Of a DNA stretch of 64,000 bases, positions 10,028 to 19,146 are shown piece by piece. Position 1 is the first letter of the stretch. Every line of letters starts with the position of its first letter. Under the pieces are notes generated by a model. The model ran no database searches. It saw only the letters and a program-made list of their open reading frames with translations, and was not told the origin of the DNA. This DNA is from Gemella haemolysans ATCC 10379 (GTDB lineage: Bacteria; Bacillota; Bacilli; Staphylococcales; Gemellaceae): NCBI RefSeq assembly GCF_000173915.1, contig NZ_ACDZ02000009.1:1-64000 (forward strand). The letters are read 5' to 3'. The translations under genes were made by a program, and so were the position numbers.

Positions 10028-10056
10028 TTGCAATCGATTAATATTAGTGATATAAT
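10028..10056 (+). promoter_or_regulatory. Promoter of pepQ
   Basis: TTGCAA (10028-10033), 17-base spacer, TATAAT (10051-10056). Confidence 0.75.
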
Positions 10057-10095
10057 TATATTAAAGATTATAAGACAAAAAAGGAGTAGAGAAAA

Positions 10096-11175
10096 GTGAA
10101 ACTTTCAAGAACTAACAAAATTTTAGAAAAAATGAAACAACAAGGAATCAACCAAGCTTTAATTAGCGATCCTTATTCAATTTTCTATCTAACTGAATAC
10201 TTAGAGCATCCAGGTGAAAGATTTTTTGCAGTGCTACTTGATGAAAATGGTGATCACAAACTATTCATCAATGCTCTTTTCCCACTTGAAAAAGATTTAG
10301 AATTAGAAAAAATAGTTTATTCTGATACTGATAATCCTATTGAACTGCTAGCAAAAATTATACCAAATGGTTCTGTCGTAGGTATAGATAAAGTTCTTCC
10401 TGCTCGATTCCTATTACCTCTTATGAATCATCTACCAGAAAACAAATTTGTAGATGTATCTCAAATCGTCGATCGCGTTCGCATGATTAAAGATGATGAA
10501 GAAAAAGAACTTATGCGCCGTGCTTCTATTCTAAACGATACGGCCTGTCAAAGAGTTATAAATAGTATTTCTGAAGGAAAATCAGAAAAAGATGTAGCTA
10601 AAGATTTACTTTCTATTCATGAAGAATTAAAAGTCGATGGATTATCATTCGATCCTATTATCGCTTACGGTGCTAACGGAGCTAATCCTCACGGTACTGT
10701 AGGAGATAGATATGTAAAACCCGGCGATGCTATAATTATCGATATGGGTGGGATTAAAGACAATTATTGTTCAGATATGACACGTACTGTATTTTGGAAA
10801 CAGCCAAGCGAAAAAGCACGTGAAGTATTTGAAATAGTATTAGAGGCTCAAAAACGAGGCGTTGCTGCTGTTAAACCAGGAGTTAGATTCTGCGATATAG
10901 ACGCAGCTTGTCGTGATTACATTACAGAAAAAGGGTATGGAGAATTCTTTACACATCGTACAGGCCATCACATCGGATTAGAATGTCATGAATATGGAGA
11001 TATTTCTAGCATCAATGAAACTAAATGTGAACCAGGTATGATTTTCTCTATCGAACCAGGCATTTATCTTCCAGGAGAATTCGGTGTTCGTATCGAAGAT
11101 TTAGTCTTAGTAACGGAAGATGGTTGCGAAGTTTTAAACAAACTTAACAAAGAATTAGTTATTATCGGCGAGTAA
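10096..11175 (+). CDS. pepQ: Xaa-Pro dipeptidase, M24B family
   Basis: Hydrolyses dipeptides with C-terminal proline. The 359-residue protein has a creatinase-like N-terminal domain and an M24 catalytic domain with all ligands: Asp in IIDMGGI, Asp in CSDMTRT, His in RTGHHIGLE, Glu in IEPGIY and Glu in RIEDLV. The start is GTG, chosen because AAGGAG lies about 10 bases upstream and no in-frame ATG is better placed. It is divergent from pip, which acts on related substrates. A shared bidirectional terminator follows. Confidence 0.92.
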   Translation: MKLSRTNKILEKMKQQGINQALISDPYSIFYLTEYLEHPGERFFAVLLDENGDHKLFINALFPLEKDLELEKIVYSDTDNPIELLAKIIPNGSVVGIDKVLPARFLLPLMNHLPENKFVDVSQIVDRVRMIKDDEEKELMRRASILNDTACQRVINSISEGKSEKDVAKDLLSIHEELKVDGLSFDPIIAYGANGANPHGTVGDRYVKPGDAIIIDMGGIKDNYCSDMTRTVFWKQPSEKAREVFEIVLEAQKRGVAAVKPGVRFCDIDAACRDYITEKGYGEFFTHRTGHHIGLECHEYGDISSINETKCEPGMIFSIEPGIYLPGEFGVRIEDLVLVTEDGCEVLNKLNKELVIIGE

Positions 11176-11221
11176 CTAATTATATTAAATTAAGCTTTTC
11201 ATAAAACTACTCCTAAGAAAA

Positions 11222-11257
11222 GAAAAGACGATTGACTTTAATACAATCGTCTTTTTC
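11222..11257. terminator. Bidirectional terminator between pepQ and the alpha/beta hydrolase gene
   Basis: AAAAGACGATTG...CAATCGTCTTTT, with T-runs on both strands between convergent genes. Confidence 0.85.
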
Positions 11258-11259
11258 TT

Positions 11260-12186
11260 TTATTCAAAATGTTTCTTTAAAAATTCCCCTACGATATTCC
11301 AATATTGTTCTCTGAATTTTCTTTCAGCCTGAACATGTTTCATTCCTGGGAAACTGTGAAATTCTTTTTCTGAAGTTATTAGATCATAAGCTGCTTTCCC
11401 ATGTTCTAATGGAACAAAACCATCTTCTTCACCATGTAGTACTAAGGCCGGAAGTTTAGTTTCTTTCAAGGCTTTTGTTGCATCTACATCACCAAAGAAA
11501 TATCCAGCTCTTATCTTCGTCACCGTATTTGCCGCCGGAATTACAGGAAAACTCGGTAAATTAAATAATTTTTTCAACTGATATGTGAACTCTACTTTTA
11601 AATTCACATAACCACTATCTTCGATAAAAGTTTTTACGTTAGATGGTAAATCCTTACCTACTGCATTCATTACTGTAGCTGCTCCCATACTAATTCCGAA
11701 TAATGCAGTATCGGCATTGTTATTTTCTGATGATATTTTTTTCACCCAATTAACTAGATCATCAGAGTCATAGCCACCCATAGATATAAAGTCACCTTCA
11801 CTATTACCGTGAGCTATTAAATCTGGTGCAAAAACACTATAACCCATGTCGTAGAATTTTTTGATATAATTAACCATTTTTTTAGCATCACTAGTGTATC
11901 CATGAACTACAAATATCCACTTTTTAGCATTAGGATTGACAAACTTATATCCAACAAGTTTATTTTTAGTAACAGACTCCATCTCAACAGTTTGCTTCGT
12001 TTCATCAAACCACTTGTTTAAAGCTGTTTTATCCTCTTTACTCCCATCACTATCTTGATTTACGATAGCACTCTTGTCTACCTTCGGATTCAATCCAAAA
12101 TTATAAAAATAGTTTCCAACAAAACCAAATACAACAACTAGTAAAATCAACAGAGTCGCTAATATTTTTTTAAAATGTTTTTTCAC
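11260..12186 (-). CDS. Membrane-anchored alpha/beta hydrolase
   Basis: 308 residues with an N-terminal signal anchor (about 8-28), so the catalytic domain is probably extracytoplasmic. Hydrolase landmarks are HGYT (95-98), nucleophile Ser166 in GISMGA, a probable Asp in HGEEDGFVP and a histidine in GMKHVQ. It resembles the large serine-hydrolase group of Gram-positive bacteria (YqkD/YfhR-like) annotated as esterases or peptidase-like enzymes. The substrate is unknown. It is a single gene between two strong terminators. Confidence 0.82.
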   Translation of the reverse strand: MKKHFKKILATLLILLVVVFGFVGNYFYNFGLNPKVDKSAIVNQDSDGSKEDKTALNKWFDETKQTVEMESVTKNKLVGYKFVNPNAKKWIFVVHGYTSDAKKMVNYIKKFYDMGYSVFAPDLIAHGNSEGDFISMGGYDSDDLVNWVKKISSENNNADTALFGISMGAATVMNAVGKDLPSNVKTFIEDSGYVNLKVEFTYQLKKLFNLPSFPVIPAANTVTKIRAGYFFGDVDATKALKETKLPALVLHGEEDGFVPLEHGKAAYDLITSEKEFHSFPGMKHVQAERKFREQYWNIVGEFLKKHFE

Positions 12187-12252
12187 TTGTCTTTACCTTT
12201 CATCTTCAAATTCAATAAAACTATTATACTACCACTTCGAATAAAAGTAAAC

Positions 12253-12303
12253 AAAAAATAACACTAATAGTGACTTAGAATGTCACTATTAGTGTTATTT
12301 TTT
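12253..12303 (-). terminator. Long perfect hairpin at the end of the HI0933-family gene
   Basis: AATAACACTAATAGTGAC with its exact inverted copy around a short loop, flanked by A- and T-runs. It touches the stop codon of the flavoprotein gene and can also serve the opposite strand. Confidence 0.85.
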
Positions 12304-13447
12304 ATTCTATCCCATACTTTTCTTTAATAGCATCTGCCACAATCATCCCCGTGAACCAGGCAACCATAAGATTGTAACCACCGATTTCTCCATGTAAGTC
12401 TAGAATTTCTCCTGCAAAGTATAAATTCTCTATTTTTTTATGACTACATGTCTTCGGACTTACTACTTTAAGATCTACTCCACCTGCTGTAGTAAAGGCA
12501 TATTCTAATGGCATCGTCTTAACATCAACCAACTCATAACGTTTAATTTTTGTTACAAATTTTCTTAACTCTTTTTTACTAACATTTTCTGGGAAATGTT
12601 TTTCGATCATAAAGTTATAAAAACTCTTCGGTAATTTTCCATTCAAGAATTTATTATCTTCCCATAGTTTAGCAAAAAGTTCCTCCTCATTAAGGTCAGG
12701 ATAAAAGTCTAGATAAAATTTATCCTCTGGATAACGAGCTACGAATTCTCCCATTGAAATTGATAACGGCCCACTTAATCCTTTGTGCGTAAATAGAAGA
12801 TCTCCGCTTCTTTCATTTTTTTTATGGAACATTCTTACATTTTGCAGAGCAACCCCAGATAATTCTCTAAAGTCTTCAAAAACTAAGGCTACTTCACTAG
12901 GATATATTTTGGTAATCTTCACACCATGTTTTTTCAGAATTCTATGTAATGAACCATCACTTCCACTCTGAGGATATGTTTTCCCTCCAGCACAGACTAC
13001 GACATTTTTTCCGTAATACGTATCAACATTAGTCTTTACACCTACTAGCTTATCATCTTCGAATACTAAATCTTCTACTTTCTCTTTATAGTTAATCTTC
13101 GCATGGTCTATTTTAAACGCATTAACAACATCTCTAGATTTTTCACTCGCTGGATATAATCTCCTATTTTCTTGCTTTAATTTCAAATTATGCTTATCAA
13201 AGAACTTCTTAACATTATATTTATGATATGCACTTCTTAAAAATCTACCATTATGCACTGCTGCGACAAAATCTTCAGCATTATCACTACTCATAACATT
13301 ACAACGACCATTTCCTGTTAAAAGCAGTTTTATTCCTGCACGTCTATTTTGCTCAAGAACTAGTACTTTTAAACCACTATCATTAAGCCTATCTGCTATC
13401 ATAAGCCCTGCACTACCAAGCCCTATCACAATCACATCGTATTTCAT
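12302..13447 (-). CDS. NAD(P)/FAD-dependent oxidoreductase, HI0933 (YhiN) family
   Basis: Flavoprotein of the HI0933/BaiN-like family, with an N-terminal Rossmann FAD motif (VIGLGSAGLM), the signature LLLTGNGRCNV and a C-terminal GGYNLMVAWFTG FAD segment. The true substrate of most members is unknown. I chose the ATG at 13447 because the protein then begins MKYDVIVIG, as usual in the family. A TTG four codons upstream (13459) is possible but lies too close to the purine-rich GAGAAAG. About 381 residues. Apparently monocistronic. Confidence 0.85.
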   Translation of the reverse strand: MKYDVIVIGLGSAGLMIADRLNDSGLKVLVLEQNRRAGIKLLLTGNGRCNVMSSDNAEDFVAAVHNGRFLRSAYHKYNVKKFFDKHNLKLKQENRRLYPASEKSRDVVNAFKIDHAKINYKEKVEDLVFEDDKLVGVKTNVDTYYGKNVVVCAGGKTYPQSGSDGSLHRILKKHGVKITKIYPSEVALVFEDFRELSGVALQNVRMFHKKNERSGDLLFTHKGLSGPLSISMGEFVARYPEDKFYLDFYPDLNEEELFAKLWEDNKFLNGKLPKSFYNFMIEKHFPENVSKKELRKFVTKIKRYELVDVKTMPLEYAFTTAGGVDLKVVSPKTCSHKKIENLYFAGEILDLHGEIGGYNLMVAWFTGMIVADAIKEKYGIE

Positions 13448-13590
13448 CTTAAATCTCAACTTTCTCTTAATTTAATCAAATATCATCTAATTATACCACG
13501 TAATCCAATACTTTCAAATTTTTCTATGTTAAACATAATTTTATACTACATACTTCCAATTAAAAATTCTAAAATTTTCCTTCCTTCTTA

Positions 13591-13620
13591 TTGGAATTTT
13601 TCGCTATTTTGTAATATACT
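13591..13620 (+). promoter_or_regulatory. Candidate promoter of the DacA-like gene
   Basis: TTGGAA (13591-13596), 18-base spacer, TATACT (13615-13620). Confidence 0.5.
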
Positions 13621-13701
13621 AAAAGGTATGTGTTTAAACAGTGTTCTAATATTAAATTAGTATTGTGCTTTAAACAATTTTAAAATAAAGGATTTTAAAT
13701 A

Positions 13702-14901
13702 ATGAGATTGAAAAAAATTGGTATTTTGATTTTACTTCTTGTATTTTTAGTTCCAAACTTCTCGAAAGCTGATGATAACTTTCTAGATAACAATGCAGTA
13801 ACAAATATAAGTGATGTTAATGCGCATCTTGTAGTTTCGGAATTAAACACGGGGAAAATCATTTCTAAACGTGGAGAAAATGAAAAAGTATCTGTAGGTA
13901 AATTACCAAACTACCTTGCACTTTACCTACTTACTGACAATTTAAAAAATAAAAAAATAACGTTAGATGAGAAAATTAATATTGCTAGTGGAGATGACAT
14001 TCTCTCTAAATATAAAATAGAATCGTCAATTACAGTTAAAGATGCAATCTTCCTATTAGAAAATGAAAATTCTAATAGCCTTAATCAAGCTGTATTCACT
14101 CACTTTAACGTAACTCTTGATAAAGCTAAAGAAACATTAGCTGCTATGTCACTACATGACACAAAATTAGAATCACTAGATAACAATGGGAATAATACTA
14201 GTACTGCAAAGAATATCTCTTACCTTACTAGCTTAATTCTTAAAAATTATCCTGAGATTACAGAAATCACAAAAAATCCAGAACATACTTTAGTATCTAG
14301 AGAAAAAATTAACAATAGTGTTGAGTTTAAAGAATCAGATAAGTTTAGAGTTTTAGGTTTAGATTACTCTGACAAAAATAGTGTAACTTACGCGTACAGT
14401 GGTAATACTAAATTAATTATCACAGTATTAAACCAAAGCGATGATAAAGCTACTTATTTTGATAAGCTTCAAAAAACTTACGATTATCTATTCTCAAACT
14501 ATAACTACAAACTAGCCCTTAAAGCAGGAACATATACTATAAACAATGAGCGTATTACTTTCAATGAAGATATTTACGACTTATTCTATGAAAAACATTC
14601 GATAAAAGATGTAACATACCTTCTAATGAATAAAAAAATACTTTTATTCCAAAAATATGAAACAATTTCTGCAAATGAAGGAACAGTATTCTCTGATTTT
14701 AGTTCTAACGATAATACAGGAAACCTGGCAAAAATCAAATCAAACTTCATCAATGATGATAACTTTGATAAGAAAGATAATTACGAAAAAACTACTATTG
14801 TAATAGATCGTACGAAATACTTCGCTACGGGTATACTTGCAATATACACACTTGTTTTCGCAGCACTATACGTTATGAGACAAGTTGTTAGAAAGGATTA
14901 A
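13702..14901 (+). CDS. Degenerate D-alanyl-D-alanine carboxypeptidase-like membrane protein
   Basis: 399 residues with a signal peptide (about 1-23), a DacA/PBP5-like (S11) domain and a C-terminal transmembrane anchor (about 372-392). The SxxK motif is present as Ser64-Val-Gly-Lys67 and SxN as Ser126-Leu-Asn128. The KTG triad expected near 221-223 reads Asp-Tyr-Ser in GLDYSDKNS. The DD-carboxypeptidase-like architecture is clear, but loss of KTG argues against normal activity, so it may bind muropeptides or act as a regulator. The alignment is by eye. It is followed after 2 bases by a small gene of unknown function, so the two are probably co-transcribed. Confidence 0.7.
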   Translation: MRLKKIGILILLLVFLVPNFSKADDNFLDNNAVTNISDVNAHLVVSELNTGKIISKRGENEKVSVGKLPNYLALYLLTDNLKNKKITLDEKINIASGDDILSKYKIESSITVKDAIFLLENENSNSLNQAVFTHFNVTLDKAKETLAAMSLHDTKLESLDNNGNNTSTAKNISYLTSLILKNYPEITEITKNPEHTLVSREKINNSVEFKESDKFRVLGLDYSDKNSVTYAYSGNTKLIITVLNQSDDKATYFDKLQKTYDYLFSNYNYKLALKAGTYTINNERITFNEDIYDLFYEKHSIKDVTYLLMNKKILLFQKYETISANEGTVFSDFSSNDNTGNLAKIKSNFINDDNFDKKDNYEKTTIVIDRTKYFATGILAIYTLVFAALYVMRQVVRKD

Positions 14902-14903
14902 AT

Positions 14904-15191
14904 ATGGAGCAAAACAATTTAGTTTTCGAAGTTGATGGTACAATTTATGAGCTTGTTTACAACTTCAAAGATGCCTTTCAAAAAGAAACATTTGAAGAAA
15001 AACTTGTAGATGTATTAAAAAATAAACCATATATCGTAGGAGATATTTCTCATGAAAAACTACGACTTACTGGATTCATTTTAACAAAGGATAACAACAA
15101 TCCTAAGAACATAAACAACCTTGAAGATTACATACTAGAATATTGTAATTTCGGTGCACCATTCTTCGTCGTTAAAAAAAGAAATTCATAA
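14904..15191 (+). CDS. Small protein of unknown function, operon partner of the DacA-like protein
   Basis: 95 residues, acidic N-terminal half, no signal peptide or membrane segment, so probably cytoplasmic. I recognise no domain. It starts 2 bases after the upstream stop codon and ends at a terminator, which ties its expression to the DacA-like gene. Codon use resembles its neighbours. Confidence 0.75.
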   Translation: MEQNNLVFEVDGTIYELVYNFKDAFQKETFEEKLVDVLKNKPYIVGDISHEKLRLTGFILTKDNNNPKNINNLEDYILEYCNFGAPFFVVKKRNS

Positions 15192-15194
15192 AAT

Positions 15195-15235
15195 AAATAC
15201 CTAAGATGAGGTCATCCTCACCTTAGGTATTTTTC
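15195..15235. terminator. Bidirectional terminator
   Basis: AAATACCTAAGATGAGG...CCTCACCTTAGGTATTT hairpin between convergent genes, with T-runs on both strands. Confidence 0.85.
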
Positions 15236-16251
15236 TATATAAACTTAGCACAAACTGCCTCAGGTACAACTACCTCAGAAGCAACAACAGTTAGTTCACC
15301 TGTTTTCTTATTAACAGTGTACACAGTAATTGTTCCACTATTTTCATTTGTCGCAATTGCTAAAGTATTATCTTTTGAAAGGTCAAAATCTCTAGGCCCC
15401 TCTCCTTCAGTACTAATAGTTTGAAGCTGTATTAGACCTGATTCTGTATTTTCAAAAATAACTATAGCATCTTGTCCTCTATTAGAAACATAGATAAATC
15501 TATTATCATTTGAAATTTTTATCGCACTACCTTTATTTTCTAATGAAAAACCTTCAGGTAGTGTAGGATAATATGTTGGATTTGTTAAGTTCCCTTCTCC
15601 ATCGTAATTAAAAGCAATTACCTCACTAGTAAGTTCTGTCATAACAAAAGCTTGTTTTTCGTCACTACTAAATACTATGTGGCGAACTCCACTTCCATCT
15701 TTAGCTTTAAAAGTAGCTACTTTTTCTAAAACCCCTTCATTAAGCTTATACGATGTAATCTCATCAGTTCCTAAATCACATGAAAAGACATATTTTTCAC
15801 TTGGGGTAAATCCTGAAAAATGCACATGAGGTTTCTCTTGTCTTTCGTGTACTCCACTTCCTTCATGATGATCTGTTGATAAGAGTTTTACAAGCTCACC
15901 ATTTTCAACAGAATAACTATCGATCGTACCTAAATGATAGTTCGCTGATAATAAAGTATTTTTCTCTGAGTTTAACTCTACATAACAAGGAGGATTTCCT
16001 TCTTGGGCAACTGATGTTAATTCTTTCAAATCACCATTTTCTTCAACTTCAAAGCTTGTAACAGCACCTTTTCCATCTACTTTTGATACACTATATAAAT
16101 ATTTATTATCATTAGACAATGCTAAATACGTTGGATTGTCAACTTTTGCTACATTTCTAACTTCTAGTACTTTTCCTTCTTCAGATAACTCAACTAAATA
16201 TATTCCTTCACTAGTTGCTTTCGTATATGTTCCAATATATGCTCTTACCAT
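15235..16251 (-). CDS. Lactonase family protein (6-phosphogluconolactonase-type beta-propeller)
   Basis: 338 residues beginning MVRAYIGTYTKATSEGIY, with repeated blade sequences typical of the seven-bladed YkgB/Pgl-type lactonase family (YLALSNDNKYLYSV, HVHFSGFTPSEKYVFSCDLG, PRDFDLSKDNTLAIATNENS). Members include 6-phosphogluconolactonase of the pentose phosphate pathway, but others have different or unknown substrates. No pathway partner is adjacent. Cytoplasmic, no signal peptide. Confidence 0.82.
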   Translation of the reverse strand: MVRAYIGTYTKATSEGIYLVELSEEGKVLEVRNVAKVDNPTYLALSNDNKYLYSVSKVDGKGAVTSFEVEENGDLKELTSVAQEGNPPCYVELNSEKNTLLSANYHLGTIDSYSVENGELVKLLSTDHHEGSGVHERQEKPHVHFSGFTPSEKYVFSCDLGTDEITSYKLNEGVLEKVATFKAKDGSGVRHIVFSSDEKQAFVMTELTSEVIAFNYDGEGNLTNPTYYPTLPEGFSLENKGSAIKISNDNRFIYVSNRGQDAIVIFENTESGLIQLQTISTEGEGPRDFDLSKDNTLAIATNENSGTITVYTVNKKTGELTVVASEVVVPEAVCAKFI

Positions 16252-16379
16252 TATTTTTCCTCCTACTTTCTATAAACTTATTATAACATTTTCAAAAAAA
16301 ATTTAATAAAATTTTCTCTCGCCTATAATTCGTATAAACCAAAATTATCTTTTTTTTTGAAAAGTTAAAATCTCATTTT

Positions 16380-16416
16380 ACGAATTTTCTACCCTTTTCA
16401 TAAACTTAAAATTCGT
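16380..16416 (+). other. Inverted repeat upstream of guaA
   Basis: ACGAATTTT (16380-16388) and AAAATTCGT (16408-16416) form a 9 bp stem, followed by TTTTTAGCTATTTTTTT. It could be a weak terminator or an operator. It lies upstream of the guaA promoter, so it is not part of the guaA leader. Confidence 0.35.
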
Positions 16417-16487
16417 TTTTAGCTATTTTTTTGTTGGAAATTCGATATTTTACAAAAAAAAACCACAAAAATTCTAACATTTAAGAT

Positions 16488-16516
16488 TTTACATATCTTC
16501 AACTTCTTGATATAAT
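16488..16516 (+). promoter_or_regulatory. Promoter of guaA
   Basis: TTTACA (16488-16493), 17-base spacer, TATAAT (16511-16516). The leader is only about 30 bases long, so there is no room for a purine riboswitch. Confidence 0.75.
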
Positions 16517-16554
16517 AGTTTATATTAATAAAAGTATATTTTAGGAGGAAAACC

Positions 16555-18100
16555 GTGAAACACGAATTTATATTAGTTCTTGACTTCGGTAGTCAATATA
16601 ACCAACTTATCACTCGTCGTGTACGTGAACTTGGTGTTTATTCTGAGCTACATGACAATGAAATTTCTATTGAAGAAATTAAAAAAATGAACCCTAAAGG
16701 AATTATCCTTTCAGGTGGACCTAACTCAGTATATGAAGAAAAACTCTCTTACGATTGATGACGAGATTTTCAACCTAGGTATTCCTGTATTAGGAATTTG
16801 TTATGGAATGCAACTTATGCAACACAAGCTAGGAGGAAAAGTTGAATCTGCTACAAGTAGAGAATACGGAGCTCACAATGTTGACGTAACTCCAGGAGCT
16901 AAATTATTCGAAGGTACTCCTGAAACTCAACAAGTATTAATGAGTCACTCTGATAAAGTTGTTGAACTTGCTGAAGGATTCAAAGTTGTAGCGACAAGTG
17001 ATAACTGTCCAATCGCTGCTGCTGAAAACGTAGAAAAAGACTTCTACTGCTTCCAATTCCACCCAGAAGTACGTCACTCAGAATACGGTTATGACTTAAT
17101 TAAAAACTTCATCCGTAATGTATGTAAATGTACTGAAAACTGGACTATCCAAAACTTCATCGATGAAAAAATTGAAGAAATTCGTGCAGAAGTTGGAGAT
17201 CAAAAAGTTCTTTGTGCATTATCTGGTGGTGTAGACTCATCAGTTGTTGCAGCCTTACTAGATAAAGCAATCGGAGATCAACTAATCTGTATGTTTATCG
17301 ATCACGGTCTACTTCGTAAAGGTGAAGCTGAAGCTGTAATGAACACATTCAGTAAAGAAATCGAAGGTGGATTCAACATGAATCTAATTAAAGTCGATGC
17401 AAAAGATAGATTCCTTGGAAAACTTAAAGGTGTAAGTGATCCAGAACAAAAACGTAAAATCATCGGTAATGAATTCGTTTATGTATTTGACGAAGAATGT
17501 GCTAAACTTCACGACGTACCATTCTTAGCTCAAGGTACTCTTTACACTGACGTTATCGAATCTGGAACTAAGAATGCTCAAACAATCAAATCTCACCACA
17601 ACGTAGGTGGATTACCAGAAGACATGCGTTTTTCTCTAATCGAGCCACTTAATACTTTATTCAAAGATGAGGTTCGTGCATTAGGTGAAGCACTTGGTCT
17701 TCCTCACGAAATCGTTTGGCGTCAACCATTCCCAGGACCAGGACTTGGTATCCGTGTTCTTGGAGAAGTAACAGAAGAAAAACTTCAAATCGTTCGTGAC
17801 AGTGACTTTATCTTACGTGATGTTATCGCTAAACGTGGATTAGAAGGAGAAATCTGGCAATACTTCACATGTCTTCCAGATATCCGCTCAGTAGGAGTTA
17901 TGGGAGATGTTCGTACATACGATTACACAGTAGCAGTTCGTGCAGTAACAAGTATCGATGGTATGACAGCTAGCTGGGCTCACATTCCATTTGAAGTACT
18001 TGAAGAGATCTCAGCTCGTATCGTAAACGAAGTTGCTCACGTTAACCGCGTAGTCTACGATATTACAAGTAAGCCTCCGGCAACAATCGAATGGGAGTAG
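16555..18100 (+). CDS. guaA: GMP synthase (glutamine-hydrolysing), with an apparent single-base frameshift
   Basis: Makes GMP from XMP, ATP and glutamine. A class I glutamine amidotransferase domain (nucleophile Cys in GICYGMQL, then FHPEV) is followed by an ATP-pyrophosphatase domain (LSGGVDSS) and the C-terminal dimerisation domain ending IEWE. The start is GTG with AGGAGG about 7 bases upstream. A run of five A at 16739-16743 is one base longer than the frame needs. Codons up to GAAGAA read one frame and [10 protein letters not shown] continues in another, giving about 514 residues when corrected. Since both halves are intact and the enzyme is usually important, a sequencing error is the likeliest cause. 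The last codons form the integration site discussed below. Confidence 0.93.
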
Positions 18101-18104
18101 CTTT
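18085..18104 (+). other. Attachment-site copy a: native guaA 3' end
   Basis: AATCGAATGGGAGTAG encodes the last residues IEWE and stop of guaA. Closely related sequences recur at 19117, 22044 and 22831. Together they mark the likely recombination site of integrated islands. Confidence 0.65.
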
Positions 18105-18203
18105 TAAAAGTCAAGAAACCTTGCTATAACTGACTTTAAGAAACATTATATAGATTGAAATTAGTTAAAACACTTTGGATTGTCTCCAAAGTGTCTCCAG
18201 AAA
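18096..18203 (+). repeat. Left-flank direct repeat, copy 1 (~105 bp)
   Basis: The sequence after guaA (AGCTTTTAAAAGTCAAG, then CTTGCTATAACTGACTTTAA, then CTTTGGATTGTCTCCAAAG) recurs with about 88% identity by eye at 22842-22950, just after attachment copy d. It ends in a CACTTTGGA...TCCAAAGTG hairpin. Confidence 0.75.
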
Positions 18204-18236
18204 GACCTTATCAAAAACTATTGATAAGGTCTTTTT
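18202..18236 (+). terminator. Terminator downstream of guaA
   Basis: AAGACCTTATCAA...TTGATAAGGTCTT followed by TTTT. The AT-rich stretch after it (18237-18290) matches the antitoxin-promoter region at 22192-22240, apparently a remnant of a third type I module. Confidence 0.8.
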
Positions 18237-18423
18237 ATTAAAATCTTTGATTTCTTACCTTATCTTCACTAAAATAAAAATATAAAAATAGATAATCAAG
18301 AATAATACATTCAACACCAAATTTTATCAAAATAGCAACATTTCAATTTCTTGTGACTACTTGTATGATACTTATTATCTATGTTATAATTAAATGGAAT
18401 TATAATTTTAAGAGGAAGATAAT

Positions 18424-18894
18424 ATGAATTTAATAATTAAAAAAATAATAGACAAGAAAGAAAAAGAAACAATATCAAAAGAGGTCCTTTACGACCTTCC
18501 TGAATGGTTTGGTCTACCTGAAAGTACAAAAGAGTATATTGAAGATTCACAAGATAAACCGTTTTTGGCTTGCTATGCAGATAATGAAGTTGCAGGTTTT
18601 ATCGTATTAAACGCAACAAGTAAGGATACTGCAGATATTTTTGTAATGGGTATAAAGAAAAAATTTCATAGAATGGGAATTGGAACAAAACTAAACATAG
18701 AATTCGAAAATATGGCAAAAAATCTTGGATATTCTTACTCACAGGTAAAAACTGTAAAAATGGGCCACTACAAAGAATATGATATTACTAATGAATTCTA
18801 TATCGCAATGGGATATAAAGAATTAGAATGTTTTCCTACCTTATGGGACGAATGGAATCCATGTCAAATATATATTAAATATTTAGGGGAATAA
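18424..18894 (+). CDS. GNAT family N-acetyltransferase
   Basis: 156 residues with the GNAT acetyl-CoA-binding loop in KKKFHRMGIGTKLN (about 78-91) and the usual beta4 segment FVMGI before it. The acceptor substrate is unknown; similar small acetyltransferases modify antibiotics, polyamines or protein N-termini. It is the only gene of island segment I, between the guaA end and attachment copy b, which suggests it is acquired cargo. The ATG is preceded by AGAGGAAG. Confidence 0.82.
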   Translation: MNLIIKKIIDKKEKETISKEVLYDLPEWFGLPESTKEYIEDSQDKPFLACYADNEVAGFIVLNATSKDTADIFVMGIKKKFHRMGIGTKLNIEFENMAKNLGYSYSQVKTVKMGHYKEYDITNEFYIAMGYKELECFPTLWDEWNPCQIYIKYLGE

Positions 18895-19030
18895 TACTTC
18901 AATAATATTTTATTTATAAATAAAATATTTTAGTATCTAAAAGCTCGATGAGTAAAAATAAAAGTAGTATATTCACAAAGAAACTTGATATAGTTTACTT
19001 TTAAAAACTAAATACAAGATAAATACAAAT

Positions 19031-19130
19031 TTATACCCTGCCATTTCCCCTGCCAATATAAAAAATAAAGTTGAAACTCCCTATGATATCAACTGCTCAG
19101 GATAGATTCTTCCCCTATTGAATAGGGGAG
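19031..19130 (+). repeat. Island right-end repeat, copy 1, with attachment copy b
   Basis: About 100 bp beginning ATACCCTGCCATTTCCCC and ending CTATTGAATAGGGGAG (att-like core 19117-19130). Very similar sequences end at 22058 and 22845. A GTTGA...TCAAC inverted pair lies inside. This core has diverged: its fourth triplet reads TAG. Confidence 0.8.
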
Positions 19131-19146
19131 TTGTAAAAAAGTTCCC

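Noticed and set aside
16252-16554. Purine riboswitch upstream of guaA
   Set aside because: The promoter is about 40 bases from the start codon and the conserved purine-aptamer core was not found in the gap.
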